Assembly: GCF_030408795.1 (NCBI RefSeq)
Contig: NZ_CP047211.1
Coordinates: 3,034,018-3,098,017 of the forward strand
Reading direction: 5' to 3'
From: Corynebacterium hansenii
GTDB taxonomy: Bacteria; Actinomycetota; Actinomycetes; Mycobacteriales; Mycobacteriaceae
DNA: 64,000 bases
Part shown: in pieces, positions 31,435 to 41,028 of the stretch
Position numbering within the stretch: the stretch's first letter is position 1
Layout: every line of letters begins with the position of its first letter
Translations under genes and position numbers: made by a program
Notes under the pieces: model-generated
Told to the model about the DNA's origin: nothing
The model's database searches: none
What the model saw: the letters and a program-made list of their open reading frames with translations, nothing else

Positions 31435-32346
31435 ATGCCGCATAGCCCGCTCCGCATCTTGGTTGCGTGGCGCCCGGGCCGCAATGGCCCGGAGGCGATG
31501 GATTGCGCCGCATGGCTGGCGCGCACCTGCGAGGTCCGCATTCGCGTGGCCACGGTGCTGTCGCGCGGCTGGCCCCTGACGTCCCTGGCGCGCCTGTCCG
31601 ACCACGATTCGTGGGTGGAGCGCGAGGGCCGCAATTCGGAGCGGTCGGCGCGCGCGGCCCTGAAGGCCGCCGGGATCCGCAAGGGAATGCTTGACGACGA
31701 GCCCTTCGTCAGCATCGAGTCCTCTTCGGAGGCCACGGCGCTGACCAGGATGGCCGAGGATTTCGGCGCGGACGTGATTCTGCTGGGCAGCGAGGCGAAT
31801 TCGCCCGCCGACCGGTTCCGCGCCGGCTCCACCGCCGATGCGCTGCTGCATTATTCGCCGATCGCGCTGGGCCTGTCGCCGCGGGGCCGGAAGCTGTCGA
31901 AGAACGGCGTGACCAGGATCAACGTGTCCTACATCGATACGCCGCAGTCGCACACCGCACTCAAACGCGCGGCCGACTACGCGATGAAGTGGGACGTTCC
32001 GCTGCGGCTGCTGGCCTTCACCCCGCGCGGCGCGACCATGTACCCCACCGAGCACGGCTTCGGCTCGTCCGCGGACCTGATGATCGAATGGCGCGAACAG
32101 GCGCTGGCCCTCATCGACCGCGGCATCGACCGCGCCCACACCCGCTACCCGAACCTCCACGTCGAGGCCGACGTCGGCAGCGGCCACGGCTGGGAGGAGG
32201 CGCTCGGCGCCCTGAAGTGGAAGAAGGGCGACCTGCTGGTCATGGGGTCGTCGACGCTGGGGCCGTTCGGGCGGGTGTTCATCGGCTCGTCGACGAACCA
32301 GATCGTGCGCCATTGCCCCGTGCCGACGCTCATCACGCCGGCGTAG
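31435..32346 (+). CDS. Universal stress protein (two Usp domains)
   Basis: 303-residue Usp protein. Domain 1 begins PLRILVAWRPGRNGPEAMD and domain 2 near residue 160 (VTRINVSYIDTPQSHTALK). The second nucleotide loop VMGSSTLGPFGRVFIGSSTNQIV keeps the G-x2-G-x9-GS spacing; the first (LLGSEANSPADRFRAGST) is weaker. ATG 31435 follows AGGAGGA. It lies 90 bp after the MarR gene on the same strand and is probably cotranscribed with it. Confidence 0.9.
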   Translation: MPHSPLRILVAWRPGRNGPEAMDCAAWLARTCEVRIRVATVLSRGWPLTSLARLSDHDSWVEREGRNSERSARAALKAAGIRKGMLDDEPFVSIESSSEATALTRMAEDFGADVILLGSEANSPADRFRAGSTADALLHYSPIALGLSPRGRKLSKNGVTRINVSYIDTPQSHTALKRAADYAMKWDVPLRLLAFTPRGATMYPTEHGFGSSADLMIEWREQALALIDRGIDRAHTRYPNLHVEADVGSGHGWEEALGALKWKKGDLLVMGSSTLGPFGRVFIGSSTNQIVRHCPVPTLITPA

Positions 32347-32368
32347 GGCCCGCGCGTATGGTGAGGGC

Positions 32369-32788
32369 ATGCGCGACGCCCGGAATGACCCTTACCCCGA
32401 AGACGACGACCCGCTGAAGCACCTCGAGCGCAAGGAGTACTCCTGGCGCCCGGCGGTGAAGTACGCGGCCGCCGTCGTGGGCGGCACGTTCCTGGCGGCG
32501 ATCATCATCGGCGTGATCAGCGCCATCATGGGCGGCCCGAACTGCGACGACGGCTCCCACGTGTTCATCTGCTCCCGCTGGGCCGAGCTGGCGTTCCCGC
32601 TGGTCCCCGGAGCGGTGAGCCTGTTCGGCGCGCTCGGCTGCTTCTGGATCACCTATCTGCGGTGGAAGTCCTTCGGCAAGTGGCGCCCGTGGCTGGCCAT
32701 GTGCTGGGTGCTCATGTCGTGGACGCTGGCGTGGATGACGTCGACGTTCTCCATCGCGATGTTCGGCGTCCAGTCCGGCACTCCGTGA
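32369..32788 (+). CDS. Four-helix membrane protein, function unknown
   Basis: 139 residues, unrecognised. A charged N-terminus (DPYPEDDDPLKHLERKEY) is followed by four hydrophobic segments (about residues 30-52, 70-93, 103-121 and 123-135). A Cys pair sits outside the first helix (NCDDGSHVFIC) and could form a disulfide. It starts 22 bp after the Usp stop, so it likely belongs to the same operon as the MarR and Usp genes. Confidence 0.7.
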   Translation: MRDARNDPYPEDDDPLKHLERKEYSWRPAVKYAAAVVGGTFLAAIIIGVISAIMGGPNCDDGSHVFICSRWAELAFPLVPGAVSLFGALGCFWITYLRWKSFGKWRPWLAMCWVLMSWTLAWMTSTFSIAMFGVQSGTP

Positions 32789-32827
32789 CGGCGGCGCGGG
32801 GCGCCGCCCCGCGGGCGTGTCCGTGAC

Positions 32828-32853
32828 GGCGGCGGGGGAGAGGCCCCGCCGCC
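32828..32853. terminator. Hairpin between converging membrane-protein gene and leuS
   Basis: GGCGGCGGGG (32828-32837) pairs perfectly with CCCCGCCGCC (32844-32853) over a 6-nt loop. It lies between two convergent stops. No T-run is present, so activity is uncertain. Confidence 0.5.
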
Positions 32854-32908
32854 GCTCGGGCCACGGCGGTAGTGGCCCGCCGCTAGGGCGGCGCTCCTGC
32901 TTCCGCCC

Positions 32909-35854
32909 CTACTTCTTCACCACCACGTTGACCATCTTGCCGGGCACGACGATGACCTTCGCCACGGTGCCCTCGGCGGTGTACGCGGCGACCTTCTCGT
33001 CGGCCAGCGCGACCGCCTCGATGTCCTCGCGCGACGCATCGGCGGCGACGGACACGCGCGACCGCACCTTGCCGTTGACCTGCACGGGCAGTTCGACGGT
33101 GTCGTCCACCAGCCACTTCTCGTCGGCGACCGGCCACGGGCCGTGGGCCAGCGACTCGTCGTTGCCCAGGCGGGACCACAGCTCCTCGGCGATGTGCGGC
33201 GCCACGGGGCCGAGCATCAGCACCAGCGGCTCCACCGCGGCACGCGGCGCGCCGGTGCCCGAGTACTCCTTGGTCAGGTAGTTGACGTACTCGATCAGCT
33301 TCGCCACGGCGGTGTTGTCGCGCAGGCCGGCGTAATCCCCGGTCACTCCGTCGATGGTGCGGTGGAGGGCCTTGAGGTCGTCGTCGTCAAGCGCGGCGTC
33401 GGTGACCGACGTCCCGCCGGTGGCCTCGTCGACCACCAGGCGCCACGCGCGCTGCAGGAAACGCTGCGCGCCGACCAGGTCCTTCGTCGCCCACGGGCGG
33501 GAGGTGTCCAGCGGGCCCATGGCCATCTCGTAGACGCGCAGGGTGTCGGCGCCGTAGTTGTCGCAGATGTCGTCGGGGGAGACGGCGTTCTTCAGGGACT
33601 TGCCCATCTTGCCGTACTCCTGGAAAACCTCCAGGTCAGCGCCGCCCTCGCCGGCGCCCGGGATGAAGAACTTGCCGTCGCGCTCGACGACGTCCTCCGC
33701 CGGCTGGTACACGCCGCGGGAATCGGTGTAGGCGAAGGCCTGGATGTAGCCCTGGTTGAACAGGCGGCGGTACGGCTCCTTCGACGTCACGTGGCCGAGG
33801 TCGAACAGCACCTTGTGCCAGAAGCGCGAGTACAGCAGGTGCAGCACCGCGTGCTCGACGCCGCCGACGTACAGGTCCACGCCGCCCGGGTCGCCGGCGC
33901 CGTGGACGTCGGGGCGCGGGCCGGTCCAGTAGCGCTCGTTGTCGATGTCGCACAGCGCGTCGTCGTTGTTCGGGTCGATGTAGCGCAGCTGGTACCAGGA
34001 CGAGCCCGCCCAGTTGGGCATGACGTTGGTGTCGCGGCGGTACATCTTCGGGCCGTCGCCGAGGTCGAGTTCGACGTTGACCCAGTCGGTGGCCTTGGCC
34101 AGCGGGGCCTGCGGCTCGGTGTCGGCGTCGTCGGGGTCGAAGGTGACGGGCTTGTAGTCCTCGACCTCCGGCAGCTCGACGGGCAGCATCGACTCGGGCA
34201 GCGGGTGCGCCACGCCGTCCTCGTCGTAGACCACCGGGAACGGCTCGCCCCAGTAGCGCTGGCGGGCGAACAGCCAGTCGCGCAGCTTGTACTGGGTGGT
34301 GCCGCGGCCGGTGCCGCGCGCCTCGAGCCACTCGATGGTGGCGGCCTTCGCGTCGGCCAGGCCCAGGCCGTTGATGTCCAGGCCGTCGTCGTTGGCGGAG
34401 TTCACGGCCTTGCCTTCGCCGGTGAACGCCTGCTTTTCGACGCCCGCGGTCTCTCCCTCCGGCGCGTTCGCGGGAGCCACCACCTCGCGGATGGGCAGCC
34501 CGAAGGCGGTGGCGAATTCGTGGTCGCGGTCATCGTGGCCCGGGACGGCCATGATCGCGCCGGTGCCGTAGCCGGACAGAACGTAGTCGGCGATGAACAC
34601 CGGGATCCGCTCGCCGGAAACCGGGTTGGTCGCGTAGGCGCCGGTGAAGACGCCGGTCTTCTCCTTGCTTTCCTGGCGCTCCAGGTCGGACTTGGCGGCG
34701 ATGGAGCGTCGGTAAGCGGCGACCGCGTCCGCCGGGGAGTCCTCGCCGAGGGTCCAGCGCGGGTCGACGCCGTCGGGGTAGGAGGCCGCGACGAGCTCGT
34801 CTACCAGGTCCAGCTCGGGGGCCAGCACCATGTAGGACGCGCCGAACAGGGTGTCGGGGCGGGTGGTGAAGACCTCGATGTCGCGGGAGGTGCCGTCGGC
34901 GGCGGTGGCCTCGAACACGACCTCGGCGCCGCGGGACCGGCCGATCCAGTTGCGCTGCATGGACTTGACCTTCTCGGGCCAATCCAGCAGCTCCAGATCG
35001 TCGACCAGGCGATCGGAGTAGGCGGTGATGCGCATCATCCACTGGCCCAGGCGCTTGCGGAACACCGGGAAGTTGCCGCGCTCGGAGCGGCCCTCCGCGG
35101 TGACTTCCTCGTTGGACAGCACGGTGCCCAGGCCGGGGCACCAGTTGACCATCGAGTTCGAGCGGTACACCAGGCGGCGGGCCTCCAGGGCGCGCTCGCG
35201 CTCCACGCGGTCGAGGTCATCCCACGCGCGGCCGTCGAACTCCGGCGGCAGGGCCACTGCGCCGGAGGCGTAGGCGTCGACGAGCTCTTCGATGGGGTGC
35301 GCCTTGCCGTCGCGCTCGTCGAACCAGGAGTTGTAGATGCGCAGGAAGATCCACTGCGTCCACCGGTAGTAGTCGGTGTCGGTGGTGGCGAAGGCGCGGC
35401 GCTTGTCGTGGCCCAGGCCCAGGCGGCCGAGCTGGCGCTCCATGTTGGCGATGTTCGCCTCGGTGGTCACCCGCGGGTGCGTGCCGGTCTGGACGGCGAA
35501 CTGCTCGGCGGGCAGGCCGAAGGCATCGTAACCCAGCGTGTGCAGCACGTTCGCGCCGCGCATGCGGTGGAAGCGCGCGAAGACGTCCGTGGCGATGTAG
35601 CCCAGCGGGTGGCCGACGTGCAGGCCGACGCCCGAGGGGTAGGGGAACATGTCCTGCACGAACAGCTTGTCGGCCGGCAGCTCCGCGCCATCGGCCGGCG
35701 CGAGATCGCCGACCGGGTTGGGGGCGTGGAAGGTGCCGCGCTCCGCCCAGCGCTTCTGCCACGCCGCCTCCACCTCGGCGGCGACGGCCGGCGTGTAGCG
35801 GTGGCCGGTCTCGGGGGCGGTGGTGCTGTTGTCGGTGTTCCCGCTGTTGGTCAT
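32909..35854 (-). CDS. leuS: Leucyl-tRNA synthetase
   Basis: Class I synthetase of 981 residues that charges tRNA-Leu. The HIGH motif is HVGHPLGY within [17 protein letters not shown]. The CP1 editing domain has [18 protein letters not shown] and the conserved [15 protein letters not shown]. The KMSKS motif is KMGKSLKN near residue 735. ATG 35854 is preceded by TATGCT eight nt upstream with no RBS, which suggests a leaderless message. It is divergent from the SdpI-like gene across 73 bp. Confidence 0.97.
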   Translation of the reverse strand: MTNSGNTDNSTTAPETGHRYTPAVAAEVEAAWQKRWAERGTFHAPNPVGDLAPADGAELPADKLFVQDMFPYPSGVGLHVGHPLGYIATDVFARFHRMRGANVLHTLGYDAFGLPAEQFAVQTGTHPRVTTEANIANMERQLGRLGLGHDKRRAFATTDTDYYRWTQWIFLRIYNSWFDERDGKAHPIEELVDAYASGAVALPPEFDGRAWDDLDRVERERALEARRLVYRSNSMVNWCPGLGTVLSNEEVTAEGRSERGNFPVFRKRLGQWMMRITAYSDRLVDDLELLDWPEKVKSMQRNWIGRSRGAEVVFEATAADGTSRDIEVFTTRPDTLFGASYMVLAPELDLVDELVAASYPDGVDPRWTLGEDSPADAVAAYRRSIAAKSDLERQESKEKTGVFTGAYATNPVSGERIPVFIADYVLSGYGTGAIMAVPGHDDRDHEFATAFGLPIREVVAPANAPEGETAGVEKQAFTGEGKAVNSANDDGLDINGLGLADAKAATIEWLEARGTGRGTTQYKLRDWLFARQRYWGEPFPVVYDEDGVAHPLPESMLPVELPEVEDYKPVTFDPDDADTEPQAPLAKATDWVNVELDLGDGPKMYRRDTNVMPNWAGSSWYQLRYIDPNNDDALCDIDNERYWTGPRPDVHGAGDPGGVDLYVGGVEHAVLHLLYSRFWHKVLFDLGHVTSKEPYRRLFNQGYIQAFAYTDSRGVYQPAEDVVERDGKFFIPGAGEGGADLEVFQEYGKMGKSLKNAVSPDDICDNYGADTLRVYEMAMGPLDTSRPWATKDLVGAQRFLQRAWRLVVDEATGGTSVTDAALDDDDLKALHRTIDGVTGDYAGLRDNTAVAKLIEYVNYLTKEYSGTGAPRAAVEPLVLMLGPVAPHIAEELWSRLGNDESLAHGPWPVADEKWLVDDTVELPVQVNGKVRSRVSVAADASREDIEAVALADEKVAAYTAEGTVAKVIVVPGKMVNVVVKK

Positions 35855-35927
35855 GGGTACACAGCATAGTGGGCGGGTGGCTGCGGCGATTGCCGTGGTG
35901 GCGCCTCGGGGCCCTATATTGGAGTCC

Positions 35928-36644
35928 ATGATCGTGATTCCGGTGATTTTGCTGGTCGTCGCCGTCGCAGTGGGCGTGGTGGCGGGTCTGGCGTGGTCCG
36001 CCAGCCTGCCGGGCAACGGGTACGTGGGCATCCGCGCCCCCGAGGCCCGCAAATCCAGGGAGAACTGGGACATCACGCACCGCGTCGCCGGCCCGCCGTG
36101 GGCCGTGTCGGCGTTGGCGTTCGCCGGGTCGGCGGCGCTGGCGTACGTGGCCGTCCAGCCCGATGCGTCGGGATGGATGTGGCTGTGGGTCGCCGTGACC
36201 GGGTTGCTGGGGCTGGCGATGCTGGGCGTCGGCGGCGCCATCGGCTCCCACACGATCGCGCTTTACGACGCCAAGAAGTCCGCCGAAGCCGAGTCCGACG
36301 GATGCTGCTCCTCCGGCGGCTCCGACGGCGCGGGTGCCGATGCCGCGTGCGGTTCGGGCTGCGGCTGCGGGTCCGCCGAGGCGGATGCGTGCGATTCGGG
36401 CACCGCCGGCACTGACGCCACGGCCGCCAAGTCGACCGCCGCGGACGCCTGCTGTTCGGCCGATTCCACCGCCGCCGGTGCTCCTGCCACCGGTGCCTCC
36501 GCCGCGCCCCGCGATCCCTCCGCTGACTGCGGCGTGACCGGCGGCTGCGGCTCCTGCGGTCTCCACGGCATGTGCGAGGGCGGCGGGAGCTCCGTAGATC
36601 GTGAGGCGCTGCGCCGCGCCGCCCGCGCCAACGACGCCGAATAG
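35928..36644 (+). CDS. SdpI/YhfL-type membrane protein with cysteine-rich tail
   Basis: 238 residues. The N-terminal half is an SdpI-like core: one TM helix, then the family segment [20 protein letters not shown] followed by THR, then two more helices (about residues 60-78 and 86-106). Members of this family in Bacillus give immunity to the SdpC toxin; in actinobacteria the role is not known. The C-terminal 115 residues are low-complexity Ala/Ser/Asp with 12 cysteines, including [10 protein letters not shown] and [12 protein letters not shown], which suggests metal or thiol binding. ATG 35928 follows GGAG. The TATATT just upstream may serve a near-leaderless transcript. Confidence 0.75.
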   Translation: MIVIPVILLVVAVAVGVVAGLAWSASLPGNGYVGIRAPEARKSRENWDITHRVAGPPWAVSALAFAGSAALAYVAVQPDASGWMWLWVAVTGLLGLAMLGVGGAIGSHTIALYDAKKSAEAESDGCCSSGGSDGAGADAACGSGCGCGSAEADACDSGTAGTDATAAKSTAADACCSADSTAAGAPATGASAAPRDPSADCGVTGGCGSCGLHGMCEGGGSSVDREALRRAARANDAE

Positions 36645-36769
36645 GCCAAATTGAGGGAACGCGGGCCGTCGCAAAGCGACGGAGGTTGCGGTTCAGAACG
36701 CCTTTTCGCCCCAACGCACTTCGCCTTAACCCACCCGGTATTGGGAAGGCCGGGCCCACCGTCCTGCCT

Positions 36770-36835
36770 TAACCCACCCCGAATGCGCTAACCCACCCGC
36801 TGCAGCGGGTGGGTTAGCGCATTCGGGGTGGGTTA
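36770..36835. repeat. 66-bp perfect palindrome, copy 2
   Basis: The left arm 36770-36802 is the exact reverse complement of the right arm 36803-36835: 33 bp with no loop. Each arm itself holds two TAACCCACCC-like words, so the element is nested. A further single TTAACCCACCC lies at 36726-36736. The rest of the 374-bp gap (36645-37018) shows no gene. The same element, diverged, is at 7779-7844. It could form a very stable hairpin or cruciform. Confidence 0.95.
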
Positions 36836-37018
36836 GTGCAGCTCATGGAGAATTCGGTACGGGGCGGCAATGGACGGATCGTGTGGCAGCCGGGTGAAGG
36901 GTGTCGGAATCCGACGATTTGACCGGCACCGTCGACCGGAGAAATGCCAAGATGGAGGCCAAGTCTTGCCGGCTGGTTCTCGGCCGGCGGGTCCACCTGG
37001 ATCACGAAGGATAAGCCG

Positions 37019-37387
37019 ATGCTGGAAAAGGAAAACGTCGTCTCCATTTGGTGCGGCAATTTCGACACCGAAGAAGAGTTGCTGGAATACGTCGAACCCG
37101 AATTCGATGACGACGACGATAATGCAACCAGCGAATTTCTCAACGATTTTTCGTTGGATTGGTACGACGAAGACTTCGCGGAAGCCAGTTTTGACCTGGA
37201 TGACGATATTGCCCTCAGAGTGAGGGAACACTCATACGGGGAAAGTTTCGACGTTCGACTGGATGAAGATATGCGGCAATTTTCAGACTGCAACTCCCTC
37301 TACCTCATCTACGATGTAGACGCCAGTGGAGCCGCATCGGATCGGAGCAAGCTCACTTTCGTGGGCGTCTACGCGTACCGGCGATAG
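37019..37387 (+). CDS. Imm22-like (DUF4284) immunity protein
   Basis: 122-residue acidic protein. The pattern VVSIWCGNFDTEEELLEYVE, then SEFLNDF and YDEDFAEASF, fits the Imm22 family found as antitoxins of polymorphic toxin systems. ATG 37019 follows GAAGGA. Base composition is visibly lower in G+C than the neighbours (AT-rich third positions), a sign of horizontal acquisition. No toxin gene is adjacent, so it is either an orphan immunity gene or has another role. Confidence 0.7.
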   Translation: MLEKENVVSIWCGNFDTEEELLEYVEPEFDDDDDNATSEFLNDFSLDWYDEDFAEASFDLDDDIALRVREHSYGESFDVRLDEDMRQFSDCNSLYLIYDVDASGAASDRSKLTFVGVYAYRR

Positions 37388-37445
37388 GGAAAATATGGGC
37401 GGCTGACCATGGTTTAGCTGGGCTCAGCCCTGCCCGGCTCCCGAG

Positions 37446-38369
37446 TCAACTGCATGCCCACTGCGCCAGAACACGGGAAAAATCCCGGTTCTTCAAATCT
37501 TCCTTGCGAATGAAGAGATTCAGCGTGGCACCATTTAGGCTGATGTCCATATCGTCGACGTCGCCTAAGGGAAACGTAAACGTATCACCATCCAATAGGA
37601 ACAGCAGGGTATCCCATTCCGTCAAAGGCCTCCCACTTCCCTCACCGCATGGCCGAGGGTCATCTTGGGCAAATCTCGGATATCCTCCGATCTTGCAACC
37701 TCCGATATTGATCTTCTCCCTGATTTCATCCACGAGTTCCCGCTCATCGGACATCCCATCGGCCAAGCCATCGGGCATGTATTCTTCCGGATCCCCGTCG
37801 GGAAGGCGCGATTTCAGCGCGTCGGCGAACAATGGATCAAAGCGAAAATCACTTTGGCTCAAGGCTTCGAGTTCGATGGGCAGGAACTCCATTTTCAAGG
37901 GCCTGTCGGGAGTGCGCCACGGTTCCGTGTCGTCGTCCCACGCCCGCGGCATTTTCGCCAGACACTCATCTTCGGTGACCGTCTCATCCACCGACGGATG
38001 ATAAAGCACGCACCACTGCCCCTGAACCGTTCCGTCATCCTCCGCGTAGAGACCGAAGCCACCATCATGATCGAACTCCGAAAGAAAGATCTGCAAAATC
38101 CCCTCATCGGGAAAATCGCCCATTCGCGGCATTTGGGCAAAGTTCACTTGAGCACAGAGCCATAACATTTGACCGTCAGCCCCCGTCGGATACTTGTCGC
38201 CGTGCGGCAAATATGGAATTCCGCCCAAGTGACTGTCCGCTATGCCAAAGGATCGGCCGCTGAACCGCAGATGACATGCGGGCTCTTGATTCTCTGCCTG
38301 AATCTCCTCCACGATTTCTCGGCACACACGGATTCTCTCCATGGTTGACGGTTCATTTTCACGGCTCAT
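37446..38369 (-). CDS. YwqG/DUF1963 family protein
   Basis: 307 residues. YwqG-type features are GIADSHLGGIPYLPHGDKYP, MLWLCAQVNFAQMP, FPDEGILQIFLS and, at the C-terminus, LLFLLDGDTFTFPLGDVDD. Members are commonly found in polymorphic-toxin immunity loci and are thought to be immunity or scaffold proteins. ATG 38369 is preceded by GGAGGAAACAACG. It converges on the Imm22-like gene (58 bp between stops) and shares its lower G+C content, so the two form a small accessory islet. Confidence 0.78.
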   Translation of the reverse strand: MSRENEPSTMERIRVCREIVEEIQAENQEPACHLRFSGRSFGIADSHLGGIPYLPHGDKYPTGADGQMLWLCAQVNFAQMPRMGDFPDEGILQIFLSEFDHDGGFGLYAEDDGTVQGQWCVLYHPSVDETVTEDECLAKMPRAWDDDTEPWRTPDRPLKMEFLPIELEALSQSDFRFDPLFADALKSRLPDGDPEEYMPDGLADGMSDERELVDEIREKINIGGCKIGGYPRFAQDDPRPCGEGSGRPLTEWDTLLFLLDGDTFTFPLGDVDDMDISLNGATLNLFIRKEDLKNRDFSRVLAQWACS

Positions 38370-38579
38370 CGTTGTTTCCTCCACGCTGTCGCTTCATTCT
38401 CCGCCGGGGCTTTCGGTCTGGTCAAACACCCCATCATCGACGACGCCGCGGACGAGGGGCCGAATCCCGCTGATGGCCGAACCAGGGCGCACGCCGGGAC
38501 GTCGTAAAGCCATCGCGCCCGGCCCCCGAACCGCCGTAACCGCCTCGCCCGGCCGGGGCAGGGGATAACCTTGTTCCCC

Positions 38580-39569
38580 ATGTGGAACCGTCTGCGCTCA
38601 TGGCGCCCCGATCCCCTGATCGTGATGATCATCCTCGCGGTGGTCATCGCGATTTTCCTGCCCGCGCGCGGTGCGTTCGCGGAGGGCTTCGGCATCGCCA
38701 CGAAAATCGCCATCGGCCTGCTGTTCTTCCTCTACGGCTCCCGCCTGAGCCCCCGGGAGGCCCTCGATGGCCTGAAGAACTGGCGGCTGCACCTGACCAT
38801 CCTCGCGCTGACGTTCGTGCTGTTCCCCATCATCGGGCTGGCGCTGAAGCCGCTCGACATGGTGCTCGCGCCCGGGCTCTACCTGGGCATCCTCTACATG
38901 ACGCTCGTGCCGTCGACGGTGCAGTCCTCGGTGAACTTCACGTCCATCGCGCACGGCAACGTCGCCGGGTCGATCGTCAGCGCCTCGGCGTCGAATCTGC
39001 TGGGCATCGTGGTCACGCCCGTCCTGGTCATGGTGCTCATGGCCACCGGCGACGGCGTCAAAGTCGACGGCTCGGTGTTCCTGGACATCTCGCTGCAGCT
39101 GCTGCTGCCCTTCGCCATCGGCCAGGTGCTGCGGAAGTGGACGCTGAAATTCGCGGCGGCGAAGGCCACGAAGAACGTCGACCGCATCTCCATCGCGATG
39201 GTCGTCTACGTCGCGTTCTCCGAAGGCGTCGTCGAGGGCATCTGGTCGCGGGTGCCGCTGATGGACATCCTGATCCTGTGCGTCCTGTCCGTCGTGCTGG
39301 TCGAGTTCATGCTGCGGATCTCCGGGTTCATCGCCCGCCGCGCCGGCTTCGACCGCCGCGACCGCATCGCCATCCAGTTCTGCGGCTCCAAGAAGTCGCT
39401 GGCCACGGGCCTGCCGATGGCCGCCGTCATCTTCGGTTCCGGCGGCGCGGGCGTCATCATCCTGCCGCTGATGATCTTCCACCAGATCCAGCTGATGATG
39501 TGCGCCGTCTACGCCGCCCGGTGGGGCCGCGAATTCGAGGAACGCGCCACCGCGGACGCCGTCAGCTGA
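38580..39569 (+). CDS. Bile acid:sodium symporter (SBF-like) family transporter
   Basis: Integral membrane protein of about 329 residues with nine to ten helices, of the YfeH/SBF-like type. Features include LPARGAFAEGFGIATKIAIG, YMTLVPSTVQSSVNFTSIA and FCGSKKSLATGLPMAAVIFG. The substrate is unknown; plant and yeast relatives move organic anions. ATG 38580 is used; a TTG at 38571 is in frame. It follows a 210-bp gap after the divergent YwqG gene and has normal host composition. Confidence 0.85.
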   Translation: MWNRLRSWRPDPLIVMIILAVVIAIFLPARGAFAEGFGIATKIAIGLLFFLYGSRLSPREALDGLKNWRLHLTILALTFVLFPIIGLALKPLDMVLAPGLYLGILYMTLVPSTVQSSVNFTSIAHGNVAGSIVSASASNLLGIVVTPVLVMVLMATGDGVKVDGSVFLDISLQLLLPFAIGQVLRKWTLKFAAAKATKNVDRISIAMVVYVAFSEGVVEGIWSRVPLMDILILCVLSVVLVEFMLRISGFIARRAGFDRRDRIAIQFCGSKKSLATGLPMAAVIFGSGGAGVIILPLMIFHQIQLMMCAVYAARWGREFEERATADAVS

Positions 39570-39666
39570 CGGCGGACGCACATCTGCAGCACACCCTGAG
39601 AAGTGCCGCCGCGTGGCGTAGCGTTGTTCAAGATCAACGCAGGCAGCCGATGAAGGGAACGCCACC

Positions 39667-40806
39667 ATGACCGAAACGCCGGGGAGCGCCGGAGACGCCG
39701 GATTCGACGGGGTGTGGGGCTGGACCCGGTCCAGTTCGCGCGGCGATGGCGGCGCCCCGCGGGGCAACGCGACCCGCGATGGCGCGATCGCGGCGTTCTG
39801 GGATTGGTGGGCGGCCGAGGGGGCGGACCGTCTCGACGGCGCGTTCACCGGCGGCGCCGATTTCGGCGGCGGTGGTTTCGGCGATGCCGAGCCGATGGAC
39901 ATCCAGGCGGAGGTCGGCCCGCGCATTTCGGCGATCGACGAACGCCTGGTGTGGGGTTTCGGCCCGGGCGAGCCGTTTTCGCGCCACCTGCTGACGGTCA
40001 CTGCGGCGGGCGACCCGGAGGTGCGCCACATCGCGCGCCGCTGGCTCAATGCCGCGCCCGACGACGGCCCGGTGTGGTCCTTCACCGACCTGCGCACGGC
40101 CGAGCCCGTCTCCACGGTGACGTGGGCGGGCCATGAGATCGACCCCGCCGAGGCGCGGGTGGCGGTCGCCGCGGGCCAGGGCGTCGCGGACGTGCGGTTG
40201 TACCACCCGGTGTTCAAGAGCTTGGCGGCCGCCGGCGAGGAGGGGGAGCGCGACGTCGCGCACGTCGGTTTCATGCTGCTGCAGCTGGCGCTGGGGGAGG
40301 AGGACTTCGGGCTGTGGCTGCGGTCCTTCGCCTTCGCCGCCGAGGAGCCCGAGGGGGCGATGGCGCTGTCGGATCTGCCGGCGTTCATCGACCATCTGGC
40401 CGGGGCGTGCCCGCGGTGGCTGACGCTGCAGGGGCAGGCCGACGACAAGCCGGTGATGGTGGGCACGCGCGCGCCGCTGTCGCCGCTGATCGGGCCGCTG
40501 TACACGCGGCACGTGGTGGTGCAGCTGCTGTTCGCGGATGTGCTTGACGACGGCCAGGCCGCCGAAAGTTCGGCGAAGGCGCTGGCTGACTTCGGGGAGG
40601 ATGCGATGGCGACGCTCGCCGATGACGGGATGGTCGTCGCCGCGGAGACCGCCGACGGCGTGCGCCTGCTGCACTTCTACGTCGACCCGGAAACCGATGC
40701 GACGGAGCGGCTGGCGAACCTGGTGGACACGTGGACGGAGGGCGACCACGAGATCGTGGCCGCCGAGGATCCGGCGTGGGAGCGGGTCGGCCACCTGCGG
40801 GCCTGA
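39667..40806 (+). CDS. Conserved-looking protein of unknown function
   Basis: 379 residues, not recognised. It is soluble, with no signal peptide or TM helix. There is a Trp-rich N-terminal stretch (AAFWDWWAAEG) and a Gly-rich loop (GGADFGGGGFGD). The middle region DIQAEVGPRISAIDERLVWG and the C-terminal RLLHFYVDPETDATERL look folded; the latter resembles DUF695-like modules, but this is a weak impression. GAAGGG precedes ATG 39667. Codon use is host-like, so it is a real gene. It stands alone between the SBF transporter and the amino-acid exporter genes. Confidence 0.7.
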   Translation: MTETPGSAGDAGFDGVWGWTRSSSRGDGGAPRGNATRDGAIAAFWDWWAAEGADRLDGAFTGGADFGGGGFGDAEPMDIQAEVGPRISAIDERLVWGFGPGEPFSRHLLTVTAAGDPEVRHIARRWLNAAPDDGPVWSFTDLRTAEPVSTVTWAGHEIDPAEARVAVAAGQGVADVRLYHPVFKSLAAAGEEGERDVAHVGFMLLQLALGEEDFGLWLRSFAFAAEEPEGAMALSDLPAFIDHLAGACPRWLTLQGQADDKPVMVGTRAPLSPLIGPLYTRHVVVQLLFADVLDDGQAAESSAKALADFGEDAMATLADDGMVVAAETADGVRLLHFYVDPETDATERLANLVDTWTEGDHEIVAAEDPAWERVGHLRA

Positions 40807-40811
40807 TCGGC

Positions 40812-40847
40812 TGTTCGGCGTGTTCGGACGGTTCGGCCGGTTCGGCG
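40812..40847. repeat. Four 9-bp tandem repeats after the unknown gene
   Basis: Units TGTTCGGCG, TGTTCGGAC, GGTTCGGCC and GGTTCGGCG run consecutively directly after the stop at 40806. The remaining 180 bp to the azlD-like gene shows nothing recognisable. Confidence 0.75.
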
Positions 40848-41028
40848 CTATTCCGGCGCACGGGGTGCGGTAGCGCGAAAGTGCAGCCACTCGATTTGGC
40901 CACCTGGGCTTTTATCGCCGTTCACGTGGCCAGTGACTGCATCCCGGGTCCAACTCCGAGCGGCTTGTGACGCCAACCGGCACGTGATGCCAAGCGGGGA
41001 GCGAGACCGCGCCCCGAGCCCCGGCGCC

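Noticed and set aside
33143..35869. 908-residue open frame antisense to leuS
   Set aside because: LeuS carries all its signature motifs on the minus strand; this frame has none of its own.
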